Positions 1 to 13,700 of a stretch of DNA of 64,000 nucleotides are shown one piece after another. The stretch comes from Paramacrobiotus metropolitanus (Eukaryota > Tardigrada > Eutardigrada > Parachela > Macrobiotidae). The stretch is from positions 1,116,001 through 1,180,000 of the forward strand of contig NW_026570252.1 of the NCBI RefSeq assembly GCF_019649055.1, written 5' to 3'. The first letter of the stretch is position 1. Each line of letters starts with the position of its first letter. The notes beneath the pieces were generated by a model. The model searched no databases and had not been told where the DNA came from. It saw only the letters and a list, made by a program, of their open reading frames with translations. The translations under genes were made by a program, and so were the position numbers.

Positions 1-51
1 CGCTTTGTACATATTGAGAAATAAAATCATAAAATTAAAAGTGGTCCGCAT

Positions 52-915
52 ATGTTAGTGACCGACGTACTGGCGGAGGCGATGATGCATCACCGGCAGG
101 ATGACCGCATCGTACTGCCGGGGCTGGCTCCGCACCATATCGTGACGGAGAGCGTGGTGTACCGACCGCGTCTGGGCGAGGATGTCACGTTGCACTGCCA
201 AGTCCCTGGCAGCGTTGGCTGGCACCATGTGTCCTGGCTGCACCAGGACTGGACCGTCTTCGCAGCCGGACAGCCGCAACCGCTGCCGGTGATGGACACC
301 ACCGGGCAATCTTATCGTTTCGACCGCGTTAACAACACCCTGATTTTTGTCGTGCTAAACGCCACCATGCGCTCCGGCGGCGTCGTGGAGTGCGTCATCG
401 ACCCCGCCGTGGACCAGATCTACACGACCCGCCGCCGCGTCCTGCGGCGTTTCCTGCTGCTGCCACTCATCACCCACCGTGGGGATGTCTTCGCAGCGTC
501 TGACACACCCTACCTGACGGCGACAGAAGGCGAGCGCTTCGTGGTGCAGTGTAGCATTCGCCTGCCCATCCCGATAGGAATTCTCGAGAATCTGCGGAAC
601 CACGTGATGTGGGTCCATCATGGCCGCGTGGTCCAGGGTCCCTGGGAGAAGCCCTATGGATCTGCCCGGGAGATCCCTGATCCTGATGATAATGAGATGA
701 TGCCCTCCACTGGAAATCCGCCTCGCGTTAAATCCGGTCACAGCGAATTCATCAACAGCCCCGGACAGCTGGTACACGCTGAATTATACTTTACGGCCGT
801 CACACTGGCCAATGAAGGATTCATCCAGTGCCTGTTCCGACCGCATCAGGATATTCATGAGTGGATTGTGCAGAGCATGACGCTGCTGGTGTTTCCCAAG
901 AACAGCACGCAGTAG
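52..915 (+). CDS. Two-Ig-domain protein, 3' part
   Basis: An open frame of 287 codons ends at TAG 913-915. It has two immunoglobulin-like folds. The first runs from about residue 40 to 122, with Cys in VTLHCQ, a core Trp in VSWLHQ, and the F-strand Cys in VVECVID. The second runs from about residue 158 to 272, with Cys in FVVQCS, Trp in VMWVHH and Cys in FIQCLF. No signal peptide follows the ATG at 52 and the frame is open back to position 25, so this is probably the last exon(s) of a longer secreted or membrane protein whose 5' end lies outside the window. No transmembrane segment or anchor follows Ig2. The function is not recognisable beyond extracellular binding or adhesion. A possible poly(A) signal (AATAAA) lies at 1292-1297. 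Confidence 0.7.
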   Translation: MLVTDVLAEAMMHHRQDDRIVLPGLAPHHIVTESVVYRPRLGEDVTLHCQVPGSVGWHHVSWLHQDWTVFAAGQPQPLPVMDTTGQSYRFDRVNNTLIFVVLNATMRSGGVVECVIDPAVDQIYTTRRRVLRRFLLLPLITHRGDVFAASDTPYLTATEGERFVVQCSIRLPIPIGILENLRNHVMWVHHGRVVQGPWEKPYGSAREIPDPDDNEMMPSTGNPPRVKSGHSEFINSPGQLVHAELYFTAVTLANEGFIQCLFRPHQDIHEWIVQSMTLLVFPKNSTQ

Positions 916-1227
916 CGCAGTTAATCAAACTGTAATCGCTGTCTGCGAATAATTCCGCAAATGCATAGGCCGTTTCAGCGCTCTACAGCCTATGCTCTGC
1001 ATCAGCTTATACTGGAACATGACAATCGTTGTTCGTCAGTTTGGTTCACAGAATCACAGCAGTTGCCGCTCGTATAATATTCGTAGCAGGTGTTGAAGTT
1101 TTATTTGATTATCCTTTAACAAGGAACAAAAACTGACCTTTACTAAGTATCGCGATACAAGTACAAACTAAGTGCGTGCCAACAGAAACACACTTCCTCG
1201 GTGCTCTTGCCCTTGATGGCACCCTAA

Positions 1228-1291
1228 CATTTCGGAAACTGTTCATTTCGGAAATCATTCATTTCAGAAACCAATCATTTCGGAAGCCATT
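1228..1291. repeat. 16-bp tandem repeat, 4 copies
   Basis: Four head-to-tail copies of a 16-mer beginning CATTTCGGAAA occupy 1228-1243, 1244-1259, 1260-1275 and 1276-1291, with one to four differences each. It lies in the 3' flank of the Ig gene, just before an AATAAA. Confidence 0.9.
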
Positions 1292-1299
1292 AATAAAGC

Positions 1300-4200
1300 A
1301 TACCAATAACCTAAAACACAAACAGACAACGCCAAACGTCTTCGAGGAAAGTACTGTATTCCTCACTGGAAACCGAACGCTTTTCTTTCTCCATTAGTGA
1401 TTGAAACGCTGTGTTTTTGACCCGGCTGCCACATTATGCACTGCTGCATTTTATGCGCGAAAAATTCCCGAGCAGGCTGGAGAAACGGGATACTGCGGTA
1501 TGCAGCTGATCCTGCCTAAATTAAGGGAAAATGCTACGGCTTTGGTACGAGTAAATTTCCAATGGCAGGCAGTAAATTACCAGTCTGCGGTTGAAATTCT
1601 TGTCGTTTCCTTGGTCGATTTATTCCTCTTCCCGGCTTTTCCGAATAGATATTGTTATTTTTTATGATCCAAAGTATTTAAGTAGTACGTAAGTTAAAAG
1701 TAAATTTATCTGAGTTGAAACTTACAAGTACGTACTTTAATTACTTTATAGAAAAAGCCATTTTCGCAGTTTTCAGTGCGTTTGACACACCACAGACTGA
1801 TCGTTCCATGCTACTGCGGCCGGCAAGGCGGTAGCGGCTTACACGCACACCACATCGCCGCGGAGCGGCAGTCACGTTGCTGCACGCATGCACCGTCCGA
1901 CCGTCGCTGCCGTTGATTTCCTCATCGTCCGACATTTTCACTGCCTCATCATCCTGGCTTATCTTCAAGTTGTAAACTTTTGTTTTTACTTTCTTCCTCG
2001 TATCTGCCTGGCATTTTTGATGATGTAATGTGATTATGTGATTATACCCCGACAATCTGCAGCGAGACTGTCACGCTGCCAGTCTTGCCAAGAGGCGTGA
2101 GGATATTTTGGTTGATATTCGTGTTCAGACGAGTTTTTGTTGATCATCACGATCCCCAACTGCCACTGTAGAAACGTTGGACGATGCGCGCAACAGCGAA
2201 CCTTTGGTGATTGTGGTCTGGTCGGGACTGTGACAGAAGCCTTGCTGAACGATTTGTGCGGGATACGTTGTGGATTTCTGCCAGGTTAGTGGGAAAAGGT
2301 TGGTAGCATTGTCGATGAGGATTTATCATTTATTGAGCAATCTGCAATAAATAATTAACCCATTTGGATTTCCATTTTCCTGTTATACTGTTATTGCACA
2401 ATGCGAGAAATCATACAATTCATGATAAATCGTTGAGATCGTTTCTTATTCTGCGAATGGGGAAGAAAGTAGAAGAGTCGGAAGGAAGCCAGGGTGCTGG
2501 ATTCGCTAATTTGAGCCAGAAACTATTCGATCGCTGAAGAAGCCTGAAGTCCAGTCTTTCGCTGTCATAATAGTCTAAACTCTAAATTAAATATTATAAA
2601 TATTTCCAAACCGTTGCTGTATCACCGAAAATGTCCAGAATATTTTTCTAATCAGTTATTAATTTTGCGGATTTTTTATGCGTTGTCGTTTAAGTAACTG
2701 ATTGCCAAAATTATAAATTTACCAAAATTATAAAATAACTGATAACCAGTTTATTTGAAAAATAATAAAATAAGTTTTAATAAACTAAATAATTTTAATA
2801 GAATTTGTTTTGATAAATTTAACTTTTAAGTCAGTGAATAACGAGAAGCAGTGTTTCAGTAATTTTGTATTTTTCCATATTTTTCTTTGATCACTTATAA
2901 CACATTCTACCTGCTTCATGTTATTTTTATAAGGGCAGATTATTTGTTCAGTTTTGTTAGCCTGTTTCTGGTTTTGCAAAAATTGCAGAAATATTTATGT
3001 GAACAATTTTTGGAAGAGCTGAACAAAAACCTGCGCTGTGGGAATTTTTCGTACATAAATAGCGTAATTGGAAAATGGAAGTGATGTTTCCGCTGTTGTT
3101 AGGCGAGGAGGGAGCCGTAAAAATCCGGTTGTGATGCTGCGCGTGTGCGGAGCAGAGAGTGAAAATGTAAAATGAAGGGGGGCAAACTGGCTGATACGCT
3201 TTGTTGACATTTATTTGTTTTCATTCATAATAAATTCCTCGCATTCCGACGGGGCTGGCCCGTCTAACGACTCAGCCGCGATTACATCGCTGCTTCCATT
3301 TTTACATTTCTAATCATACCGATATGTGCAGTGGGCGTCCAAATACTTGATCGTAGTGATAATTATTTTATTATAGAAATTGTTTCAGTCGCCTGCTGAT
3401 TTTTTAACAACCAGTAATTTTCTGCTTTTTTCTTGTCATTTAAAATAAATGCATGAAGCGTAAATTTATTTTGCTGACGAACTTTTGAATTTGTCTTTAT
3501 TCATTTACTAATTGAACATTTGTTATTATTGTGCTGCTACCAATTTTTCTAAACACGGTTACTGTCGTCGATCAGAGAGCCGAAAATTATAAATATGAAT
3601 AATAATGAAAAAAAAGCGCACTTGCTTTTGGTTTCAGTATTTTGTATTTGCCGAATAGATTGTTTTACTTCTTTTCCGACTTGATTATTTTGCCGTGTTG
3701 ATTATTTTTAAATTAATTTTGTAGGGCTTGTTTTATTATTTCCTAATGACCGGAAAGGGAATTGTACTGATTTTCTGATTAAACATGAATTTTATACGCT
3801 CGGTGATTTTTGAATTTGGAAAAGTGTATATTTCCCGTAAAGTACGATTTATTTTGGGGAAAATATTTGGAAAAGAATATACAGTATTTGCAGTAATTAT
3901 TTCTAATGCGGTATTTATTTTGCTGTTGGTATTTAATTCTGTGGCGAAGAAATTCACTATGCTGTGGATTTTTTTAACGCGGCGTTTTTTCTTGCTTACA
4001 GTAATTCATTAGGAACATTGGCTATCCATTAGTGTATACGCGTAGCATATATTTACCGCTAGACGCCACCGATAATTCGGCGTTATTGGATACACCGCAC
4101 GGACGTCTAATGGGGCATAATCGCCGGGTTGAAGGAGCGCCCAACAAAGTACCGTCTGTACAAAAAATACTGCGACGCGATTTGTCGGCCGCCGACGTAC

Positions 4201-4640
4201 ATCTGCGCAGAATAAAACATTTTAACAAATAAAATCACCCGCAAAATCTTGTCGTACACGTACCCAGTCAGCGGGGTCAAATCGCGTTGTTGGCGTGTGT
4301 AGTGGCCGTGTTTTCCGGTCAGGCAGCGCATTTGACGGTTGTTATTCGGCGGCGCTACCTGACGTGTGTGTGTCCGCGCGCGCAGTCGCGTTATCGATGC
4401 GGAACCGAGTGATTCGATTATTTCTCCTCCATCGATGATATAATCTGTACGCGGCGACTGTTGTTTTTCCTAGGGAAGAAACACGGGATTGATCGGTGGT
4501 GGTTGCGGTGAATGATTGGCTGCTCATTGCTTGACGGGACGCCGGGGATTTTTATATCGGCCGCCACTGTTCCGCTTCCGATTGGCACGCTCAGGGGATT
4601 TGACTGCTTGTGCTGATCCGCTTGATCCTCCCCGTCTAAC
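1300..4640. other. AT-rich spacer, no convincing gene
   Basis: Mostly AT-rich DNA. A CpG-richer patch at 1790-1930 carries a minus-strand frame starting MSDDEE with no homology I recognise and no supporting splice context. A second GC-rich patch at 4030-4700 is CpG-dense and probably contains the promoter and first exon of the ASPP gene. Confidence 0.5.
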
Positions 4641-4700
4641 GACAATGGTGAGTCCTGCATTTTTAATGCGGTCGGAGTGTTAAGCGCCGCCGGATTAGCC
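4020..4700 (+). promoter_or_regulatory. CpG-rich patch, putative ASPP promoter
   Basis: A GC- and CpG-rich block in otherwise AT-rich DNA that ends at an ATG immediately followed by a strong donor (GTGAGT at 4648). The location fits a promoter and 5' UTR. There is no TATA box or transcript evidence, so this is inference. Confidence 0.4.
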
Positions 4701-7700
4701 CCGCGTTTATCGGCTAATCAGACGGTCTTATCTAAAGTATGCATTAGACGTCGATAATTCAACCAGTCGTTTTCCGGAAAATACTGTATTGGTTGATTTT
4801 TTGTGGATTTTTTATTTTTATTCGAATATTATCTACAGTTTTTCTCGGGGGTGTTTTCGATGCGGGATTATTTTTTATTATTAGTTTATTAATTATTCCG
4901 CTAGGTATTGGTTGCTATTTTGAGGTAAGGTATTTGTGGAATTTTCGTGGGTTTTTTTTAAACAGTTCCTAAATATTGTCATATTCATTTTGTGGAAAAT
5001 GTTGCTGGAATTTTTATGGATTTTTATTCGAACATTATGTGTAATTTTTCTCAGGAATGTTTTCGATACGGAAATATTTTTTAATATTCGTTTATTTAAT
5101 TATTCGGCTGTGTGCTTTAATAAATTTTGTTTATCTGCTTATTGATTTATTATTTTTCGATATTAGTTTAGCGAGTTCTGTACCGTTTCAGTTGTTTCTG
5201 AATTTTCTAATACGTAAATGAAAATTATTGCCGGATCAAATTTAAGACAGTAACAAATAATTTTTTGACTTTATAAATTAGAAAAATAAAATTCTGATTT
5301 ATTTTTGTGATGGTTTTTTGGCGTTCCACAGTAGTGAATATTTTGGTATTTTTTTGTTGATAAATTGCTGAACGTATGGGCTGTTTTATAACCGCTGTAC
5401 ACTGTCAATAAAAGTCTATTTTCTTGCGATTTATTCCCGGTATTGTCTCGCACTGAGCGCATTATTGCGCGTCGCAATTTCCACGCTGCAGCGCATTGCG
5501 GAGTTCGTCTGGGGTAATCGCCAATCCGTCCGTTGACGGGTACATCGGTGTTTTTTCTTTCTTTCGCGGGTAATCACGCGGAGTCGGCTGATCAGGCTCA
5601 TGCTCAGCAGATTGTATCGATTGGGCCGGAAAATACGCAGCTGCGTATTTTAACTATTTTTGTTGGCAAATGTTTGGGGATGGTTAGGGCCGTTGACGGT
5701 GTCTGTGTTACCGTGTTTGTGCAATTTGCGCCGGGAGTTTTTTCGGTTGTCCCATCCATCAACCGCGGCGGAGTCGCATCGATCCGATCCGGGAAGCTGC
5801 GGCTTGTCGGCCGGAAATTGATCGAGGCCATTGTTTCCTGAGAAAAATATCGAAAATAATTTTGATTTTTTTAAAATTAAATACTGCGCCGTAGTGTCCT
5901 GGCAAAAATCCAAAAATAAATTTAAAAGTGAATTTCATTTTTAAATAAAACACATAATGAAATATAGCCGCATTTTCCTGGCAAAAATAATTTATAAAAG
6001 GAAATTTATATTTTAAAAATTAAGTGCTAGATGAAGAAGCACCGTTGTTTTGTTGGCAAAAATTCGTAAATAAATTTAACAGCGAATTTAATTCCTCTAA
6101 AATTTAATACATAACGAAATATGGCCGTAGTTACTTGGAAAAAAATTGAAAAAATGCAAAAACCGAATGTGTGATTTATTACATTAACCACATAATAAAA
6201 TATTGCCGTAGTTTGAACTACTAGTTTCCTGTCAGAAAAATCAGGGTCAAATTTAAAAGCGAATTTGAGCTTTAAAAAATTAAATAAGCGATGGAAATAA
6301 CGACGTTGTATCCTGGGAGAATTAGTCAAATTAATTTACAATAAGCGAATTTGATTTTTTTAAAATGAAATAAATGGCGAATTAATGCTGTAGTTGTCTA
6401 GCAAAAAAATTACACTTAAATTCTGCAGCCAACCAACAATTGGTATTTTTTGGGCGTTTTGTTTTGGTGGATGTTAGGGCCGATGGTATAACAGTGTATC
6501 GGTTACCGTGTTTGTGTAATTTGGGCCGGGGAGTTTTTTCTTGTGTTGTCCCATCCATCAAGCGGCGAGTCACATCGATCGGCCGGGACCGGGGGGTGAC
6601 TGCGGCTTGTCGGGCGGAAATGGTATCGATTTGCTCGCTGCGGTCTAATTGGGGCTGGGGATGAGGAAGAGCGCGAGAGAGGCCTGTGTTTGCCGTGGGA
6701 ATGGAATATGGATGGCGTCCGCTTCCCCTTTACCAAGTGCGGCCTCAAGTGCCCGCCACAAGTTCTACATCTTCCCTCACTAGTGCGACACCCATTACCG
6801 CTGCGGACGTTTTATCCGTCACAAGTGCAACTGCACACGGACGGTTTTTAATCCATTTTCAACAGCGAATGCTAGAGTTTTCTTAGGGAAAGAAATTAAT
6901 TTAAATTAAACAGCGAATTTATTTTATGAATTCTATGAAAAATTATGTAACGAAAATAGACAGTGATGCTTTTAATCCGATCTCCAAAGAGCATTCCGTG
7001 GTTTCGCACGAAAAAAATTCAAATAAATTAAATTCAATGGAATAATATTCCAGTGTGAAATAATAATTCCGTTCTTATTTTAAGAAAATTATAAATTACG
7101 AATTTTCCACAATTTATAGTTCTCTTTAAATTTAGCAATATGAAATTTGGTGTGGTTGTAGTCGTAGTCAAACTGCCCTATCAAAAATCTGCACACAATG
7201 TCCTCGTCGATCATCTTTATCATACGTACATTTACGGGCTAGTGTAGTGTAGTGGCACAGAAAAATTAAGTAATGTGTGGCAAAGGCGCCGAAAAGAGTT
7301 GAATAGTAAAATTATTTACCTAGTTTTTTTAAAATACAAAATTAAAAGCCAAATGAATAGAATTCTACAACGGGAAAGTTTTTTTTTATAACATGCTTAG
7401 CTTAAATTTGTTGTGGATTAATTTGGAAGGTAGAAGTACTGGTAGGGATGAGGAGTAAATTTAAAATAAATTGGGAATTTACTGCAGAATATTTGAAAAA
7501 ATTTGCTAATGGATTAGGTTTTTTTCTTCGACGTGTTTGTGTCTGTATTAATGAATTTACCATTAATTTGATGAGATTTAACCGCGGAAACATTAAACAT
7601 TAAATCACATAATTTCAAATATTTTTGTTCTTTTCCAAGTGAAGTTGGAAAATAGTTGAAATTATTATTCTTGCGACATCGCGGATATTTTAAATATTTT

Positions 7701-10700
7701 AAACCATTTTTTCTAAACTTTTTTCTAATAAATTATATTGACCAATTAGGTAAATGGCGACGCTGGCTCGTGCATTGTGCGCATGAACGCTCGAGTGCGG
7801 CGGCCACTTGTTATGCATCGCCCATCATTAGCCGAATAAGTATATGTATTTTTTTCAATGGAAATTATTGTCATTGGCTCGAGCAGCAACGAGAGAATAT
7901 CGAGTAGTGACATTGGCGCATAATGCGGTATATTGTGCGGCCGCGGCGGAGGATTGACCTTGCACTTGAAATGGACACAGCACTCGCTGCTCGTCAAGCA
8001 TTGGCACACCGGCAACAAACGAGCTCTTTATCGATGGCCGCAGGTTATGTCATGAACTCGCTCGGCTCTCCGCGGTTGTATTTTTATTATACCAGTTTTC
8101 CCCCCTCATAATCATGCAAAGCGTCAAAACATTCCATTTATAATGGGGCTGACGCGGTTTCGTGCAAGGTGTTGAGCTTTAACGTCGGAAAAAAATATTG
8201 AGAAATATTTTTCCCAGGAGAAACTCGCCGCTTTATTTTACCGTAATATTGTCCAAGTTTCTATCTATGTTTTGAATTTTTTTATACAGCAGATTTATAA
8301 ACATTTATTTGTTTCTACATGGAAGTTTTTTTATGGTCTTTGCTTTAATGTTATATTAAAATTTTAATTTTCCAATGATCTTCCAAATTTCAGTGGCGTT
8401 TATGACGAATTTCGGTGTTGTTTTCAGTTTAATTTAAATCTTGCAGTAATTTTTTCAGAGTTTTTTGTAGGCGTGTTATAAGTTTTTTTTTATTAAAAAA
8501 AGCTGATTCTTAATAACCGGTTTAAATTTTTCCTCTAAATTTTTTAATTTTTCAGTAATTTACAAGTATTCAAAATTTCACTGGCTTTTTTATGATAAAA
8601 ATTATCGATGATTTCTTTTCAGTCTTAAATTTTGCCATAATATTTTCAAACTTTTATTGGTTTTCCATCTTTGACTTACGAGTATTGAATTAATTTTGTA
8701 TTTAATTGCATGCAAAATATCGGTGCCGTTTTCATTTATTCAGAATGCAGGCATTTTGTTTACAAAAATTCCGATTTTTTTATGCTATAGCGTAGTCAGA
8801 ATTTTAAAGCTTTTTAGTACGTTTTATTTACAATATTGGAAAAATGCTGTTTAATTTTCTATCTACGTTTTAATTATTTGTTTTATAATACTGTCGGCAG
8901 TTCGGTTGGCTTTTCGGTTTTTGAAAAATGTTTATAATTTTGATTATTCAATTTTAAGTATCTCCTTGGTATTGTAAAAATTTCAGTTGTTTTTTAGAAT
9001 TTTTTTCTCGGTTAAATCGCTGATAATAATAATCGGTGTAATTTTTAAATCAAATTTAAGAATAAGCTTTTCAGAATATTTCCGATAATAAGAGGCAAAG
9101 TGTATCGATTGGTGTTTTATGGACGGTGAAATTTTTACCGACTGCATTTATATTTTTATTATGGCGGGAAATGGAGCGCACGGTATTTTATCCTTCTGCG
9201 CGAGTGCACTCGCGATAATTACCGGCGATGAATGGGGAAATTGTGCGTGTGTGTACAACGCACAAAAGACACCCCATAGAAAAGTCAGCGTTAAAAAATC
9301 CGTGACGGCCGCGGACGGCGCTGTTGATGTAACACCGTCGCGCACACAATGCGCCGTTTCACTTGCAACGGCAATACAGGCGCAGTAATGCCGCGCCGGT
9401 GTTGACGCTGGCCGAAATTATTACTTTACCGCGTTTGTCGCGTATTTTACGGTTAAATCGCTCGTGCCGTTTTTTCATCGCCGGCTGATTTGAGAGAAAT
9501 ATTCCGCTGGGCGTCAGCCGAACGTGCTGAAGTGGGCTAAGTGGGGCCTCATCCGGGGCTGTGCTGATGCATAATTTACGTAGTTATACGTTTACAACGC
9601 GTCGGCCCATCTTCTCCTTTGAATAATAATTTTTTGGTGATTTTTTTCTGGTAAAGCGAATCTTGGGAATTTTTTAGGTAATTTTTTAAACGATTAATTT
9701 ACTGGTTATAATTATCTGTTTCCGTGTTGCAAATGCAGATTGTGCAATAGTCTTTTTTTTTGGGGGACGCTTAAATTTTTTTTCCGGCAAAAATGTGCAC
9801 TGGTTTAATTTTTGCCGTTAATTAACTGTAGAAGTTTTTATTTTGTAATGCGTATTTTGTATTGTATTTTTATTAGAGCGTTTATAATTTGTTTATAAGA
9901 AATATATATAGTAAAAATATTTTTCTTTGAGTTTTTGATTTTTCTGCATTTTCCTTTGCAGAATTTATGTATTATTTTTTATTACTGCGTCTTTGTTGGA
10001 GCGTTCGATAGTTTCTTTTGCCCGAAAATGTATCCGTATTCAGTAATGTTGGAAAAATTTATCCTTATTCAGAAAAACTTTTAATTAAACATTATGCATT
10101 TATTTTTGACATGTGGATTTTGTATGACACTTTATCAGAGGGCTGACAATTTTCTTATTCGGGCAAAACGGGTTTTCTTTTATTTACTGCGTATTTGTGT
10201 GACGAAAAGCAGTTTTTTTATACGTACAAATAAATATTCTTTTTATTTATTGTCTGTACGTTATCTTGGAAACATTTTTGTAGTTTTGTGTATCAGACTA
10301 TTATCAGGCCGTTTATAGAATTTTTTTACGCGTAAAACGCGCGACGTGGCATTTTTGTTAAATAAACGAAACATTGACAAAATCAGTCAGCATTACACGT
10401 ACATAGAAAAACATAGAGAATAATGTGATGTTAATGGTAAAATTAATTTATTTTTTTTGCTTAGGTGGAGGAGACGTTGAGCGGACGGCTGGAGCAGTTG
10501 TCGGTGGAGGAGCTGGAGCGGTTGTCGTCGGCGCGACAGCAGATGCTGAAGATGCAGCGGCAGCAGGCGCAGAGTAAGGAGGAACGCCTCAAGATGCTCA
10601 TGGCGCAGTACCAGCGCCACGAGCACAAACTCGACAACTACCGCCATCTCCGCTCCAATCTGCAGGCCCAGGAGCTGCGTCTGCGCGAGCTCCTGCAGCT

Positions 10701-13700
10701 CAAGGCGCAGCTGGAACGCCAGACCGTCGACAAAAATCAGCTCAGTACGTGCGACAGTTTTCCCCAGTTTTTTGCAGTTTTTCCTGGTTTTCTTCAGATT
10801 TTTTTGCTGAGTAAATTGCGCTGTTTCCGCTTTATTACTTGAACGAAATTCTATTAGTCAAGAAAATTGTCTAAATTCTTCAGACGGTGAAAATTGCGTT
10901 TTTTGAAAGGATAAACAGCATCTAAAATTATATAGGAAATAATATAAATAAATTTTGGAAAACTGGGAGAAGACATGCTGGGAAATTCATAAACATTATT
11001 ATTCCGATTTTTTCTTTTATAAATTACGTCAACCGGTATTTTTGATTTTAGGCAGGACAACGGGCAGATATGCAGAAAAATTAGTATATTTAAATTTTGA
11101 AAATTTATAAAAAGCGGTACTGTAGATAACTCGGAAGCGGTACTGTTTTTCGGAAGTTGAACAGAATCATTATAAATAAATTTTCAAAATAAATAGTTAA
11201 AATAGTATATTTAGAAAATATAAGGGAAAATTATTTATATAGCTTTTAAAAAATATAGAGGAATCATTCGGAAAAAAATGGAAAATTAAAAAATGGAAAA
11301 ATAACTTTTAAAAATGGTGATTATTAGAAATAAACCCTCAAAATTCAAAAAAATTAGTGTAAATCAACCTGAAATTAACAGGCGAGGAGTTGGAGAAGAC
11401 GAAAGCCGTGTTCGCCCTGCGCGAGCGCGAACTAGCGGAGGCCGTGGCCAAAGTGGACATTTTAACACAGCAGTTAGACCGCAGCCGGCAGCAGACGCTG
11501 CGCGCCGCCGCGCAGTCCCGTTTCTCCCCGCAGGACACCGCCGAACTGGAGCGCCTGCGTAACGAGCAGCGCCAGCGTTCCCACGCCGTGCAGCAGACGA
11601 AACGCAAGGTGGAGGAGAAGGACACGGCGTTGCTGCACAAAACGCTGGCCAGAAACCAGCTGGACCAGAAAATCAACGAGATGGTCGAGCGCATCCAGAA
11701 ACGCCGGGTGCTGCAGCCGCAGAATGCGGGCGCCCGCCCGGCGGCGGCGGCCGGCATGTCGGATGCCGAGATGGTAAATTTCGTGGATATTTTTTTAAAA
11801 TTTTTTTATAAGAGTTCTCGTGTATTTTGTCAAAATTTGGTGACATTTTCTTCGTTTATTTTTTTTCATCCCGTATTTTCCTATTTATTTTTTATACAAA
11901 TCCTGGATTTCCCTACTGTATATTAAAATTTATTTATATAAATTATTTTGTATTTTTGAAAATTTGGTGATATTTTCTTTATTTTTTGAAAACATCCGTA
12001 TTTGCCTATTTATTTTTGTAAAACTCCTTGATTTTCCTACTTTATTCTCATAATAGAGTATTTGTAAAAACAGTTATTTATATGAATTAATTTATATTTT
12101 AATTAATTAATTATATGAATTAATTTGTTTTTTTTAAGTTACGTGATATTTTCTTCATTTATTTTTTATAAAAATCCTGTATTTTTGTGTAATAAAATTG
12201 TGTACAATTTGTGTACAATTAATTTTGTGTAAAAATCGTGGATTTTCCTATTCATGTTCTCATAAATTTTGGAAAATTTATTCCTGTTAATTTTCTTGTG
12301 ATTGTTTTAAATCCGGTTGTTTTTATTTTCCTGGAGAGTGTTTTACAGAAAATCTTACAAATTCCCTATTTGTATATTTTCATTGAGCAATTTTGTTTTA
12401 TTTTCTAAAACCCTTATTGTTGAATTACTGGTATTTTTTTTAAAAATTCTGCAAATTTTTAACCTTTACTCTTATTTTTTTGAAATGGGGTTTCTGTTAA
12501 TTTATATTTTGAAAATCCTTTATTTCCTGCACATCTTTTTCGATTTTTGTGTTTTCGTTGATTTTCTATCCCATATGTTTCGAAAATTATTTCTGGTAAT
12601 TTTCCTATGTTTTTAACAGAACAACATGAAACTCCCGCCGCAAAAACCGGTTCTCGCTGAGCGGGAGAACACCTTCAAAGCGGCCCCGTTGAATTATTGC
12701 GAGGAAGTCGTGCGCTGTCTGCCGAACGGGAAACCGCCCGCGGACGCCGCCAAACCGCCGACGGAAACGAAGAAACCCACCCTGCCGGTGCAGAACGGTC
12801 CCAGCTCCAAGTCCCTATTAACCCCGGCGCCCGCCCACCCCCCGCGGGCGGCGGGCGGGCTGCAGCGCGAGGACAGCGTCAGCGACGACAGCGCCGTCTG
12901 TCTGTCGGCCGCCGAGGCCGAGCGGGCGGCGGTGCTGGATTTATCCAGTTCCCCAGTTTGTCGAACAGCAGCACGAGTCAGCGGGAGGAACGGGAGGCGG
13001 AGGGCGGGCTCAAGGTGTCGCCCCGAAGGAGGGCCGGCGGCATTCTCGGTAGGCGTTGCAGATGGAAAATTAATTAATTTTAAATAGTTAATTAATTTAA
13101 TTACAATTAAAAAATTAATTAATTAGTTAATTTAAAAATTAATTAATTAAAATTAATTAATTAATTAGTTAATTTCAAAAATTAATTAATTTTTTTGATA
13201 ATTAAATTTAAAGAGTTGCATTTAAATAATTTAAAATTTAGAGAACTGAACTTACATAATTTATATTTAAACATTTAAATTTAAATAATGAATTTTCCAA
13301 GTTACTTACGAATATTTACAACAAAAAAATTAGTATAAACTATAAACGTGTAATCTCGGTGACAAGATTAGAAAGTGGCTGCCAATACTAACTATGGACA
13401 GATTTTGAAGCCGTTGCTCTACGATATTTCCCGGTGTCCATGATTTTTTTTCTGAAATAAATTGGAAAAATTCGGCAGATAAATTGGAACAATTCATGTT
13501 ATGATTCAGAATTGTATTTAAATTGATGAAATGGAAATCTAATTTTTAAAAATATTTAAAAACGAATAGCCGATGGAGGGCGTGATTGAATAAAATGCAC
13601 CGCGAAATACTGATACACTCGTAAATACGAATATGCCATTTTTTGAATTTATTTTCGTATCGGAAAAATAATATGGTGAAAATGTATGTTTTTTAATTGC

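Larger units (their letters stand above)
4648..10464 (+). other. ASPP intron 1 (5.8 kb)
   Basis: If the first exon is right, this is one long intron ending in a pyrimidine tract and TTAG at 10464. It is AT-rich with scattered CpG-rich patches at about 5500-5830, 6440-6780, 7750-8100 and 9120-9620. These patches could be enhancers, alternative promoters or old insertions. ORFs within them show no recognisable protein. Confidence 0.45.

Noticed and set aside
1741-2055. Minus-strand frame with an MSDDEE start in a CpG-rich patch
   Set aside because: No recognisable domain, no neighbouring exon in phase, and the frame runs into AT-rich DNA; could be a 5' exon but cannot be supported.
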